Below the pieces are notes generated by a model. That model saw only the letters and a program-made list of their open reading frames with translations. It had not been told where the DNA came from and did no database searches. Of a DNA stretch of 64,000 nucleotides, positions 9,062-16,473 are shown one piece after another. Both the position numbers and the translations under genes were made by a program. The DNA is from Streptomyces tailanensis (GTDB taxonomy: Bacteria; Actinomycetota; Actinomycetes; Streptomycetales; Streptomycetaceae): positions 39,775 through 103,774 of the forward strand of contig NZ_VTHJ01000019.1 in NCBI RefSeq assembly GCF_008386495.1. Direction: 5' to 3'. The first letter of the stretch is position 1. Each line of letters opens with the position of its first letter.

Positions 9062-9083
9062 AGTACTGCACCGTTGCAGTACT
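9062..9083. promoter_or_regulatory. perfect 22-bp palindrome, operator-like
   Basis: Arms AGTACTGCA (9062-9070) and TGCAGTACT (9075-9083) around a 4-bp CCGT centre. It lies 45 bp upstream of the ThuA remnant's start, where a repressor operator would be expected. With the gene destroyed and no regulator beside it, it looks like an orphan site. Confidence 0.55.
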
Positions 9084-9293
9084 AGGGTTCGGGTGTGGTG
9101 AAATGCCCGACGCACGCCGAACGCCTTCGTGCCCTGGTGCCGGTCACCGAAGCGATTGGCCCGCGTGGCACGTCCCTCCGGACGCTGGTCGGTCCAGCCT
9201 GCACAGCTATCGGACCGAGGAGGGTGCCCGACGTCGCCTGGGCGCCGGGCGTGCGCGTGGCAGTCTGCCACAGGAACACTACGGATCGCTCAT

Positions 9294-9309
9294 CAGACTG
9301 GTCAGTCTG
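9294..9309. promoter_or_regulatory. 16-bp TetR-like palindrome without a gene
   Basis: CAGACT-GGTC-AGTCTG is a perfect inverted repeat of the kind bound by TetR-family repressors. No TetR gene is visible nearby. The 343-bp stretch 9018-9360 that holds it has no supportable reading frame, so this may be the leftover promoter of a lost gene. Confidence 0.4.
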
Positions 9310-9360
9310 TTTCCGGGACCGGGCCGACCCCAAGGACCGAAATCTTCGGATCTCAGGGGA

Positions 9361-10020
9361 TCAGCCCGAGGCTCCCACCTCGTTGCGAGGTGCTCCGTCT
9401 CCCACCGGGGGCAGGTCGCCGCGCCCGATCGGGATGCCGTGGGGTGGGGGCGGGGGCTTGCCGTGGTGCGGGGGTGGCAGGAGGAAGGCGAGTTCGGCGT
9501 CGGTCGGGCGGTGGGCGGCCAGGGCGGCGGAGCGCAGCACGGCACGGTCGACGGCGGCCGCGACGGCGCTGACCCGTACGACGTGGTCCTTCTCCGGCAC
9601 GGCGTACTCGTGCTGTCCCGGCGAGGTGCGGTACCAGACGTCCCCGTCCCGCTGACACGTGACCGTGCCGCCCGTGCCCTGTCCGAGCGGCTGCCCGGGG
9701 CAGCTCTCGGCGGTCATCGTGCCGCGGTCGACGAGGAGCAGGAGCTGGGCGCTGTTCCGCCGGGACCAGTAGGCGGCGGAGAAGCCGTCGCCGCCGTACA
9801 CGCCGACCGACTGCCGGGCGAGCGTGAAGCCGGGGGCCTCGGTGACGTAGACGAGCCCGGGGGCGAAGCCCATCGCCTCGGCACGGGCCTGGAGCTCGGC
9901 CCGGTCCGGCGGCGGCGCCAGGGGCTCACGGCCCGCGACCACGACCTTCTCGGTCCCGCAGGCCGTGAGCAGCAGCGGCAGCAGCGCCAGGGGCAGCAGA
10001 GCGCGCGCGGTACGGAACAT
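9361..10020 (-). CDS. conserved hypothetical lipoprotein
   Basis: A 219-residue exported lipoprotein: Arg-containing n-region, long Leu/Pro hydrophobic core and lipobox LTAC with Cys21. The mature part has two cysteines (around SCPGQ and VTCQR) that could pair, a Trp/Tyr-rich centre and a Pro-rich C-terminal tail (LLPPPHHGKPPPPPHG). I do not recognise a functional family. It stands alone, divergent from the VOC gene at 10168. Confidence 0.75.
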   Translation of the reverse strand: MFRTARALLPLALLPLLLTACGTEKVVVAGREPLAPPPDRAELQARAEAMGFAPGLVYVTEAPGFTLARQSVGVYGGDGFSAAYWSRRNSAQLLLLVDRGTMTAESCPGQPLGQGTGGTVTCQRDGDVWYRTSPGQHEYAVPEKDHVVRVSAVAAAVDRAVLRSAALAAHRPTDAELAFLLPPPHHGKPPPPPHGIPIGRGDLPPVGDGAPRNEVGASG

Positions 10021-10167
10021 GGCCTACATCCTGCCGCACAGTTGTTCCACAGGTGAGCCCAAGGGTCCGTTCTCCCGAGAGTCCCACATCACGAGACGCC
10101 GAGCGATCGTACGGGGGTGTCCGATTCGTTCAAGACGGGCCGCCGCGGGCCTGCCTACGGTGGCCTC

Positions 10168-10569
10168 ATGACTCCACGACTCGATGCGATAGGCATGGTG
10201 GCCTCGGACATGGCCGCCTCCGTCACCTTCTACCGCCGTCTCGGCTTCGCCTTCCCCGAGGGCGCCGAGAGCCTGCCGCACGCCGAGGCCGAACTGCCCG
10301 GCGGGCTGCGGCTGATGCTCGACACCGAGGAGACCGTGCGTTCCTTCTTCCCCGAGTGGCAGCCGGGGAAGGGCGGCGGCGCCTCGCTGGCCCTGCGGTG
10401 CGACAGTCCCGCCGAAGTAGACGCGGTGTACGAGGAGTTGGTCGCCGCCGGGTACCACGGTGAGCTCAAGCCGTGGGACGCGGTGTGGGGCCAGCGGTAC
10501 GCCGTGGTGCACGACCCCGACGGCAACGGCGTGGACCTCTTCGCGCCGCTACCGTCCGCCACCGAGTAG
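10168..10569 (+). CDS. VOC (glyoxalase/bleomycin-resistance fold) protein
   Basis: A 133-residue single-module vicinal-oxygen-chelate protein: two beta-alpha-beta-beta-beta repeats starting LDAIGMVASDMAASVTFYRR and ending in the typical DPDGNGVDLFAPL. Start ATG 10168 follows GGTGG and matches the family N-terminus. The family includes glyoxalase I, dioxygenases and antibiotic-binding proteins; the substrate cannot be told. The last 21 bp overlap the 3' end of the convergent AraC gene. Confidence 0.85.
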   Translation: MTPRLDAIGMVASDMAASVTFYRRLGFAFPEGAESLPHAEAELPGGLRLMLDTEETVRSFFPEWQPGKGGGASLALRCDSPAEVDAVYEELVAAGYHGELKPWDAVWGQRYAVVHDPDGNGVDLFAPLPSATE

Positions 10570-11271
10570 CTCACCGAGCGGCAGCCCCGCCAACTCCCTC
10601 ACGTCACGCGCCAGATGGGCCTGGTCGGCATACCCGGCCCGGACGGCCGTGTCGGCGAACTGCACCCCGCCACGCGCCAGCGCGAGCGCCCGCTGCAGCC
10701 GCAGCACCCGGGCCAGCGTCTTGGGCCCGTACCCGAAAGCTGCGAGCGACCTGCGGTGCAACTGCCGGGCACCGAGGCCGAGTTCATCGGCGGTGGTGGC
10801 CACCGGGCGACCGGCGTCGAGGGCGGCGACGATCCGCCGTAGCAGAGGATCAGGGCCGTCGACCTTGTCCGCCCGTTCCAGCGCCACTTCTTCGAGACCG
10901 CTCGCCGGGTCGACGGCCGCGTTCACACGGGCGGTGAGCCGCCGCGCTAGCGAGACGGGCCACAGATCCGCCAGCTCCACCCGCCGGTCCCGCAACTCGT
11001 GCGCGGGCACACCGAGGAACGTGGGCGCGGTGCCGGGGCAGAAACGGATTCCGGCCCACCGACTGGGTGCGCCCTCGGCGACGTGCGCCCGGGTGTCGGG
11101 GCCGGCGACCAACAGCCGCCCGTCGTTCCAGAGCAGATCCATGCACCCGTCGGGCAACACGAGCCCTGTGCCGCCCCTGGGTGGCGTGTTGGTCCACACC
11201 ACCGCCCCGGACAACCGTGAAGCCCTTTCGACGTACACATGGACGAGGCTACGCCTAAGACCGCCGCTCAT
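10549..11271 (-). CDS. AraC family transcriptional regulator
   Basis: A 240-residue regulator. The N-terminal half (TGLVLPDGCMDLLWNDGRLL) is of the type found with AraC proteins related to Ada/DUF6597. The C-terminal helix-turn-helix pair spans about 150-235 (TADELGLGARQLHRRSLAAF and AVRAGYADQAHLARDVREL). The start at 11271 (MSGGLRRSL) is preferred because the longer frame runs into an interspersed repeat (11276-11342). It converges with the VOC gene, whose expression it may control, though this is only inferred from adjacency. Confidence 0.85.
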   Translation of the reverse strand: MSGGLRRSLVHVYVERASRLSGAVVWTNTPPRGGTGLVLPDGCMDLLWNDGRLLVAGPDTRAHVAEGAPSRWAGIRFCPGTAPTFLGVPAHELRDRRVELADLWPVSLARRLTARVNAAVDPASGLEEVALERADKVDGPDPLLRRIVAALDAGRPVATTADELGLGARQLHRRSLAAFGYGPKTLARVLRLQRALALARGGVQFADTAVRAGYADQAHLARDVRELAGLPLGELLGGGR

Positions 11272-11275
11272 CTCA

Positions 11276-11342
11276 GGGGCGCGGGGCTGTGTCGATATGC
11301 GGCTCCGCCGCGTGGGCGCGAGCAACCACCAACGACCCGCAG
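11276..11342 (+). repeat. interspersed streptomycete repeat, copy A
   Basis: This segment (core GCGGCTCCGCCGCGTGGGCG) matches 46306-46374 in the opposite orientation, with roughly 85 percent identity by eye over about 67 bp. Both copies carry the CCAACGACCCGCAG-like end and lie between genes. It occupies the gap between the YihY and AraC genes. Such units are, to my knowledge, scattered in streptomycete chromosomes; their role is unknown. Confidence 0.6.
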
Positions 11343-11383
11343 TCGCCAAAAACCGCACCACCCGAGCTAAAAGGCGCCCGCCC

Positions 11384-12517
11384 CTACTCGTCCCCCTTCT
11401 TCACAGGCGACCGCAGCCTCGACGTCACATCCTCCGGCGGCAAAAATCGCGACCACCGCTCCGGAAACTCGGACGGCATATCGGGATCCTCGGGATCGTA
11501 CGAGCGCGCCGCGGCCGCACGGGCCACGTACTCGGCGGCCTGCTCCTCACGGAGGCGCTCATTCGCGGCGCGCGCCGCGGCCGTCGCGGCAGCCGGCCAG
11601 ACACGGTCGATCGCGGCGTTGACGGCCGCGCCGACCAGCACCGCGAAGGCGGAAACCCCGATCCACAGCAGAACGGCCACGGCTGCCGCAAGGGAGCCAT
11701 AGATCGTCGCGCCCTCGACCGTGTTGGTGAGGTAGATGCGGAGCAGGAAGCTGCCGAGGACCCACATGCCGAGGGCGACGAGGGAGCCCGGGACGTCCTC
11801 GACCCACGGGGAACGGACCGGGACCGACACGTGGTACAGCGTCGTCAGGAAGACGATGGAGAGGACGATCACAACGGGCCAGTAGAGGACCTGGACGACG
11901 GTCGCCGACCACGGCACGATGCGGACCACCGCATCCGGCCCCGCGACCATCAGCGGCAGGGCGATCGAACCGATGAGCAGGGCCACGATGAAGAGCAGGA
12001 ACGCCATGAGGCGGGTCTTGACGATGCCGCGGACGCCGTCGAGGCCGTACATGACGGTGATGGTGTCGATGAAGACGTTCACCGCGCGGGAGCCGGACCA
12101 CAGGGCGAACAGGAAGCCTATGGAGATGACGTCGGGACGGCCGCCCTTCATCACGTCGTCCAGGATCGGCTGCGCGATCTGGGCGACGCCCTTGTCGGAC
12201 AGGACGGTGCGCGAGGCCTCCAGGAGGTTGAGCTCCAGGCTGGCGATGGTGTCGGCGCCGGTCCAGTCGTCGACGTAGCCGAGCAGGCCGATCATGCTGA
12301 GCAGCAGCGGGGGCACGGAGAGCAGGGTGAAGAACGCCGCCTCCGCGGCCAGGCCCAGGATGCGGTACTCGATGCAGGAGTTGACGGTGTCCTTCAGGAG
12401 CAGCCAGGCGGTCCTGCGCTTGGAGACGTTCCGGTAGAGGGCACGCGCGCGATGGAGACGCCCATGGGGGCTCTCGTGGCCCGAGGGTGATTGGGGTGAC
12501 TGACTTGCTGGCTGCAC
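11384..12517 (-). CDS. YihY/BrkB family inner-membrane protein
   Basis: A 377-residue membrane protein of the YihY/virulence-factor BrkB family (once mislabelled ribonuclease BN). Six hydrophobic segments run between about 55 and 310, with the family's ALAAEAAFFTLLSVPPLLL-like first helix (here LGLAAEAAFFTLLSVPPLLL) and the late GSLAAAVAVLLWIGVSAFAV helix. The charged C-terminal 70 residues are cytoplasmic. The function is not established for the family; envelope transport has been proposed. Confidence 0.85.
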   Translation of the reverse strand: MQPASQSPQSPSGHESPHGRLHRARALYRNVSKRRTAWLLLKDTVNSCIEYRILGLAAEAAFFTLLSVPPLLLSMIGLLGYVDDWTGADTIASLELNLLEASRTVLSDKGVAQIAQPILDDVMKGGRPDVISIGFLFALWSGSRAVNVFIDTITVMYGLDGVRGIVKTRLMAFLLFIVALLIGSIALPLMVAGPDAVVRIVPWSATVVQVLYWPVVIVLSIVFLTTLYHVSVPVRSPWVEDVPGSLVALGMWVLGSFLLRIYLTNTVEGATIYGSLAAAVAVLLWIGVSAFAVLVGAAVNAAIDRVWPAAATAAARAANERLREEQAAEYVARAAAARSYDPEDPDMPSEFPERWSRFLPPEDVTSRLRSPVKKGDE

Positions 12518-12623
12518 GCCCTAAAGGTATCCGTCCGCGCGTGCCGTCCTCACCTCCCGGTGCCGCTGACCGGCGGCAGGTCCCGCCTGCGCCGCTCCCT
12601 TCCCTCCGACCGCGTCACGGGGG

Positions 12624-13086
12624 ACGTCGGACGACACCAACCACGAGGTGATGCACCGGGCTCCGGAGGGGGACCGGGTGCCGCTCGGCCGTCCGGTCGG
12701 CAACGTCCGTGTGTACGTCGTCGACGAGCACCTCTCCCTGATCCGAGCGCACCCGGCGGGCCTTCACCACCGACCCGTACCGCCCCGGCGAGCGGCTCCA
12801 CCGCAGCGGGGACCACGGGCGCTGGCGGCCCGACGGCAAGCTGGAGTTCCTCGGCCGCCGGGACACCCAGGTCAAGGTGCGCGGCTTCCGCATCGAGATC
12901 GGCGAAGTGGAGAACGCGCTGCTGCGGGTCGAGGGCGTGCGCGACGGCGCGGTGGTGGTCGCCAAGGGCGCGCACCTGGTGGCGTTCCACTCCGGGCGGC
13001 CGCTCGCCGGTGAGGTGCTGCGGGAGCGGCTCGCGGCCTCGCTGCCGGCGTACATGGCGCCGTCGGTGTTCCACTGGCGCGAGAGC
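12624..13086 (+). pseudogene. NRPS adenylation-domain remnant, part 1
   Basis: Two out-of-frame pieces of one adenylation domain. From 12624 the frame reads TNHEVMHRAPEGDRVPLGRP and VYVVDEHLSLI (around core A5). After a deletion of roughly 25-30 codons near 12750 a second frame continues FTTDPYRPGERLHRSGDHGR (A7), KVRGFRIEIGEVENALL (A8) and LPAYMAPSVFHWRES (A9). The reading then breaks off at the inserted tnpB element; the A10 motif resumes at 15260. Everything upstream of A5 is missing. It is a dead fragment of a peptide synthetase. Confidence 0.75.
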
Positions 13087-13240
13087 GTCGCTAATCGGCT
13101 TGGGTTTCCTGGGTGATCCCGGGTGTCCGGGATCGTTTGGGAGGGTGACTCGGCCACGGCCGTCTTCGGACGGGGGTGGTGTGGGCGTGGCGGTGGAAGC
13201 CGGCCCCGAGTCTGGCCCCGTCCGGCCGGTGTGGCCGGTC
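13087..13240 (-). ncRNA. candidate omega/reRNA region at the tnpB 3' end
   Basis: TnpB proteins act with a guide RNA read from the 3' end of tnpB across the right end of the element. Here that end holds a perfect stem GATCCCG/CGGGATC (13115-13121 with 13128-13134, 6-nt loop) overlapping the last codons of tnpB. The guide would be the flanking minus-strand sequence that begins GCTCTCGCGCCAGTGG at 13086. Extent and activity are inferred from family knowledge. Confidence 0.35.
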
Positions 13241-15094
13241 GGGGGTGCCGATTGTCGTCGGTCCCTGCTGCCGTGTCCGCTCCTGGCTGGAGTGTGTCGG
13301 GTGCGTGGGGTTCCGCCCCGCCGGACGCTTTCCACCTGGCGGGGCGCCGGGTGGGGCGGGGACCCTGCGCCGCTTCCCGGGCACAGGGCGTCTGTTCGTG
13401 GGGCCGCTCTTGGTGCGGTCCCGGGTCTGGTGCTGGACCCGGCTGGCCTGGTCCAGGGCCTCGACCACCGTACGGATCACGAAGGTTTCGCGGGTACGGT
13501 CGAGACTGGTCTTGTGCTGGTGGGTCAGGCCGCGGGCCCCGATGCGCTGCCAGGCGGCGTTGTCCCGGCCGGTGCTGTACCCGCACGCTTCGTTGGGACA
13601 GGTCGCCCACGCCCAGCCCGCCGCCCGATTGTTGGGCGCCTTGTGGTGGCGAAACGCGGTCAGGCAGCGCGGGCAGCACTTCGACGTCTCCCGTGGCGGC
13701 ACGATCACCACGGCGATACCCAGGGCGGCGGCGATGTGGCGGACATGGGTGACGATCGCACCGCGCACCGTCTGCGACAGGCGGGTGTTGAGGCTGCGGC
13801 CCTTGCCGCAGGCTTCCATGTCGCGGAGGTCTTCGAGGTAGATGACGCTCGCCCCGGCCGCAATCGCGTGATCCACCATGAAACGGGCGGCTGCTCTGGC
13901 GAGGGCCGCGTTCAGCCGGGTCCGCCGTCGGGCGACCCGCTCCCGCTCCGACTCCAGAACCGCGAGCTTCCCGGCCAGCCAGGGGCTGGGGCGCATCCCG
14001 CGCTCCTGCCGGGAGGCGATCAGGATCCGCAGTCGGTCGATGCGGGCGCCGATGTGCTCGCCGATCAGGCGCAGCCGGTCACTCTTGGCGAGGACTCCGG
14101 CGGCGCGGAAGGACAGCGGGTGTCCGTCGGTGAGCACCCGGGGCTGGATTTCGCCGGTGAGGCGAAGGGTGCCGCCGGTGAGCAGGGTGTTCAAACCCCA
14201 GTCGAAGGCCACTGCGGTCTGGTGTCCGGCCCGTTCCGGTTTGGGGACCGCGAGCGCATAAGGCACGTCGAGCAGCAGCCGCCCTTGCCGTACGCGCAGG
14301 GTGGGCGCGCACAGCACGGCGTGGGCGGGCACGTGGGGTGGCAGGCGGAAACGGATCCGCACCGGATGCCAGTCCGCCCGCGATGCGGGATCGGGACGCG
14401 TCGGAAGCCGCACGGTCAACACCCCGTGGCGGAAGGGATTTTCCGGGCAGCGCTCGAGGGTGGCGAGCTGTTTGTCGACGGCCGCGAGGACGATCTGCGA
14501 TCCGCCGCCGGGCGGCGGTTCGCACTCGGTAAGACCGGCGGGCATCCGGTGGTGGCGGGTGTGGAAGTCGGTGATCTGCCGGGTGCGGGCAAGGAGCACA
14601 CTCGACGCCACCATCCCACCATCGGGCAGGGCGGCCCGCAGCGCCTGCCACTCCGCCTCACCGCGCCGGGCCGGGTCGGCGGGCCAGGTGGCCAGCAGTG
14701 CGGCGGTGATCTCGGCCCGCCACCAGGCGGAGCGCAGCACCCGTCCGGCCTGCTCCTGCGCGATCCGCACCACCCGGTCCGGCACATACACACCCACAGG
14801 GACGGCCACCGCCCAGCCGAGCCGCCGCAACGCCATCCACGACTGCGACGGCAGACCTGCCCCCGACTGATCGACACCGGAGGCGAGTCGGGCCAGGTCG
14901 GCCTGGTTCCAGTGCTCCCGCACCACGCCTGCCGCGAGGGCCTCGACGAGGCCGGTCAGCCAGCCCGCCCGCTCGACCAGGGCCACCTCGCTCAACTGCT
15001 CCCCGGTCACCGTGTCCACACCCCGCAGCCCACGGGCACAGGCCGCAGCGATCTGCTGCACTTCCCCTGCGCCCAGCTCCACCTTCCGCCGCAC
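13091..15094 (-). CDS. tnpB: large TnpB-family RNA-guided nuclease
   Basis: A 667-residue TnpB-related protein, considerably longer than the usual 350-420. The RuvC-like core is intact: Asp298 in AVAFDWGLNT, Glu421 in VIYLEDLRDM and Asp511 in STGRDNAAW. A zinc ribbon is formed by Cys474/477 and Cys499/504. The extra length is an N-terminal domain of about 290 residues and a basic, Pro/Arg-rich tail after 540. Start GTG 15094 has GAGGGGG upstream. Related long proteins in actinobacteria are annotated as IS200/IS605 accessory proteins. All catalytic residues present suggests the nuclease is functional, although the element carries no transposase. Confidence 0.85.
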   Translation of the reverse strand: MRRKVELGAGEVQQIAAACARGLRGVDTVTGEQLSEVALVERAGWLTGLVEALAAGVVREHWNQADLARLASGVDQSGAGLPSQSWMALRRLGWAVAVPVGVYVPDRVVRIAQEQAGRVLRSAWWRAEITAALLATWPADPARRGEAEWQALRAALPDGGMVASSVLLARTRQITDFHTRHHRMPAGLTECEPPPGGGSQIVLAAVDKQLATLERCPENPFRHGVLTVRLPTRPDPASRADWHPVRIRFRLPPHVPAHAVLCAPTLRVRQGRLLLDVPYALAVPKPERAGHQTAVAFDWGLNTLLTGGTLRLTGEIQPRVLTDGHPLSFRAAGVLAKSDRLRLIGEHIGARIDRLRILIASRQERGMRPSPWLAGKLAVLESERERVARRRTRLNAALARAAARFMVDHAIAAGASVIYLEDLRDMEACGKGRSLNTRLSQTVRGAIVTHVRHIAAALGIAVVIVPPRETSKCCPRCLTAFRHHKAPNNRAAGWAWATCPNEACGYSTGRDNAAWQRIGARGLTHQHKTSLDRTRETFVIRTVVEALDQASRVQHQTRDRTKSGPTNRRPVPGKRRRVPAPPGAPPGGKRPAGRNPTHPTHSSQERTRQQGPTTIGTPDRPHRPDGARLGAGFHRHAHTTPVRRRPWPSHPPKRSRTPGITQETQAD

Positions 15095-15259
15095 CCTGCC
15101 ACCCCCTCACACGCCCCGAAGCCCCGACCCGACCCGACCATCGCATCAACGATCAAACCCCCATACGGGTTACGCACTCCCGTACGCCCCACCAGCCCCG
15201 CACCCCAAGACCCAGGAGAAACCAGGATCCTCAGACCAATCGGTCAACTGCTAAACACC

Positions 15260-15525
15260 CTGCCGCTGACCGCCAACGGCAAGACCGACCGGCGCACGCT
15301 CACGGCGGTGGCCGAGCGACTCGACGCCGTGGAGGGCGAGTCGGGGGCGCGGCCGGTCACGCCGACGGAGCAGCGGCTGGCCGCCTCGTGGGCCGAGGTG
15401 CTCGGTGTGCCACGGGCGCAGGTCGGCCGTCACGACCACTTCTTCGACCGGGGCGGCACCTCACTGTCCGCGGTGAAGCTCGCCATCGCCCTGGACCGGG
15501 CGGTGTCCCTCAAGACGGACGGCTC
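15260..15525 (+). pseudogene. NRPS remnant, part 2: A10 motif and carrier protein
   Basis: The synthetase resumes right after the tnpB element with LPLTANGKTDRRTL (core A10, with the lysine that contacts the adenylate) and continues into a peptidyl-carrier domain, FFDRGGTSLSAVKL, whose Ser would carry phosphopantetheine. About 15 residues later, at AVSLKTDG, the sequence joins out of frame to an sbnA-like gene. Any condensation or thioesterase domains are gone. Confidence 0.75.
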
Positions 15526-16357
15526 AGGCCGGGCTCGACCCTCGTCGAGTCCTCGTCCGGCAATCTGGGCGTCGCGCTGAGCATGATCGCGGCGAGCCGG
15601 GGCTATCGGTTTCTGTGTGTGACCGACTCCCGCGTCAATCCGCAGACCCGACGGCTCATCGAGGCCCTCGGCAGCCGGGTGCACGTCATCACCGAGCCGG
15701 ACCCGGCCGGCGGTTTCCTGGGCGCCCGGATCGCGTACGTACGCGCGCTGTGCGCCGCCGACGAGCGGTACGTGTGGCTCGACCAGTACTCCAACCAGGC
15801 CAACTGGCGGGCGCACTACCGCACCACCGCGCCCGCCATCGCCCGGCAGTTCCCGCGCCTGGACGTGCTGTTCGTGGGGGTCGGCACCTCCGGGACGCTG
15901 ATGGGCTGCGCGCACTGGTTCTGGGAACGGCGGCGCCGGGTGCGGATCGTGGCGGTGGACAGCGTGGGCTCGGTCGCCTTCGGCGGGGCACCCGGCCGCC
16001 GGATGATCCCGGGCCTCGGCACCAGTGTGACGCCGGCGCTGCTCGACCCGTCCTGCGTGGACGACGTCGTCCGCGTAGAGGAGGCCGACACGGTCCGGGC
16101 CTGCCACCGCCTGGCCCGACGCCTTCCTGTTCGGCGGCTCCACGGGGACGGTCGTCAGCGGCGCCACCGACTGGCTCACCCGCCACGGCACCCCCGACCT
16201 CACCGCCGTGGCCTTCTCCCCCGACCTGGGCGAACGCTACCTCGACACCATCTACCGGCCGGGCTGGCCGCTGGAGCAGTACGGGGAGGCCTTCCTCGGG
16301 GCGGACGAGTGGGGCACGGGGGAACTGGGGACGGGGGAGCTGGCGGCACCGGTCTGA
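15526..16357 (+). pseudogene. sbnA: SbnA-like PLP enzyme, truncated and frameshifted
   Basis: From RPGSTLVESSSGNLGVALSM onward this matches the cysteine-synthase-like SbnA family (N-(2-amino-2-carboxyethyl)-glutamate synthase, first step to 2,3-diaminopropionate). The usual N-terminal 60-70 residues, including the PLP lysine, are missing, replaced by the NRPS carrier fragment. A second lesion near 16112 shifts the frame; DAFLFGGSTGTVVSGATDWL and the C-terminus continue in another frame to TGA 16355. SVGSVAFGGAPGRRMIPGLG-like PLP-phosphate and lid segments survive. It cannot be active. Confidence 0.8.
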
Positions 16358-16473
16358 CAACACCGTCACGTAACGGCCGGTCCCGTGTGGGGCCGGCCGT
16401 GTGCCTCGTTCTCGGGCACATACCCACCCGCTACGGGTGCCCCGCTCCGTCCCTGGGGAGGTAGGTTCCAGGC

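Larger units (their letters stand above)
13087..15259 (-). mobile_element. tnpB-only IS605/IS607-like element inserted in an NRPS gene
   Basis: The interrupted NRPS frame (…RES | LPLTANGKTD) fixes the ends within a base or two, giving an element of about 2.17 kb with a single gene, tnpB, on the minus strand and no tnpA. There are no terminal inverted repeats or target duplication, as usual for this class. A perfect hairpin lies at the tnpB 3' end (13115-13134) and a weaker one, TACGGG/CCCGTA, near the other end at about 15163-15183. Mobilisation would need a transposase from elsewhere. Confidence 0.75.

Noticed and set aside
9095..9655. Plus-strand gene downstream of the 22-bp palindrome
   Set aside because: The frame has a weak composition, and its second half is antisense to a lipoprotein with a proper signal peptide.
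12560..15580. A 1006-codon plus-strand frame as a single giant protein
   Set aside because: It runs through the inserted tnpB element on the wrong strand. Only the last 100 codons are NRPS sequence.
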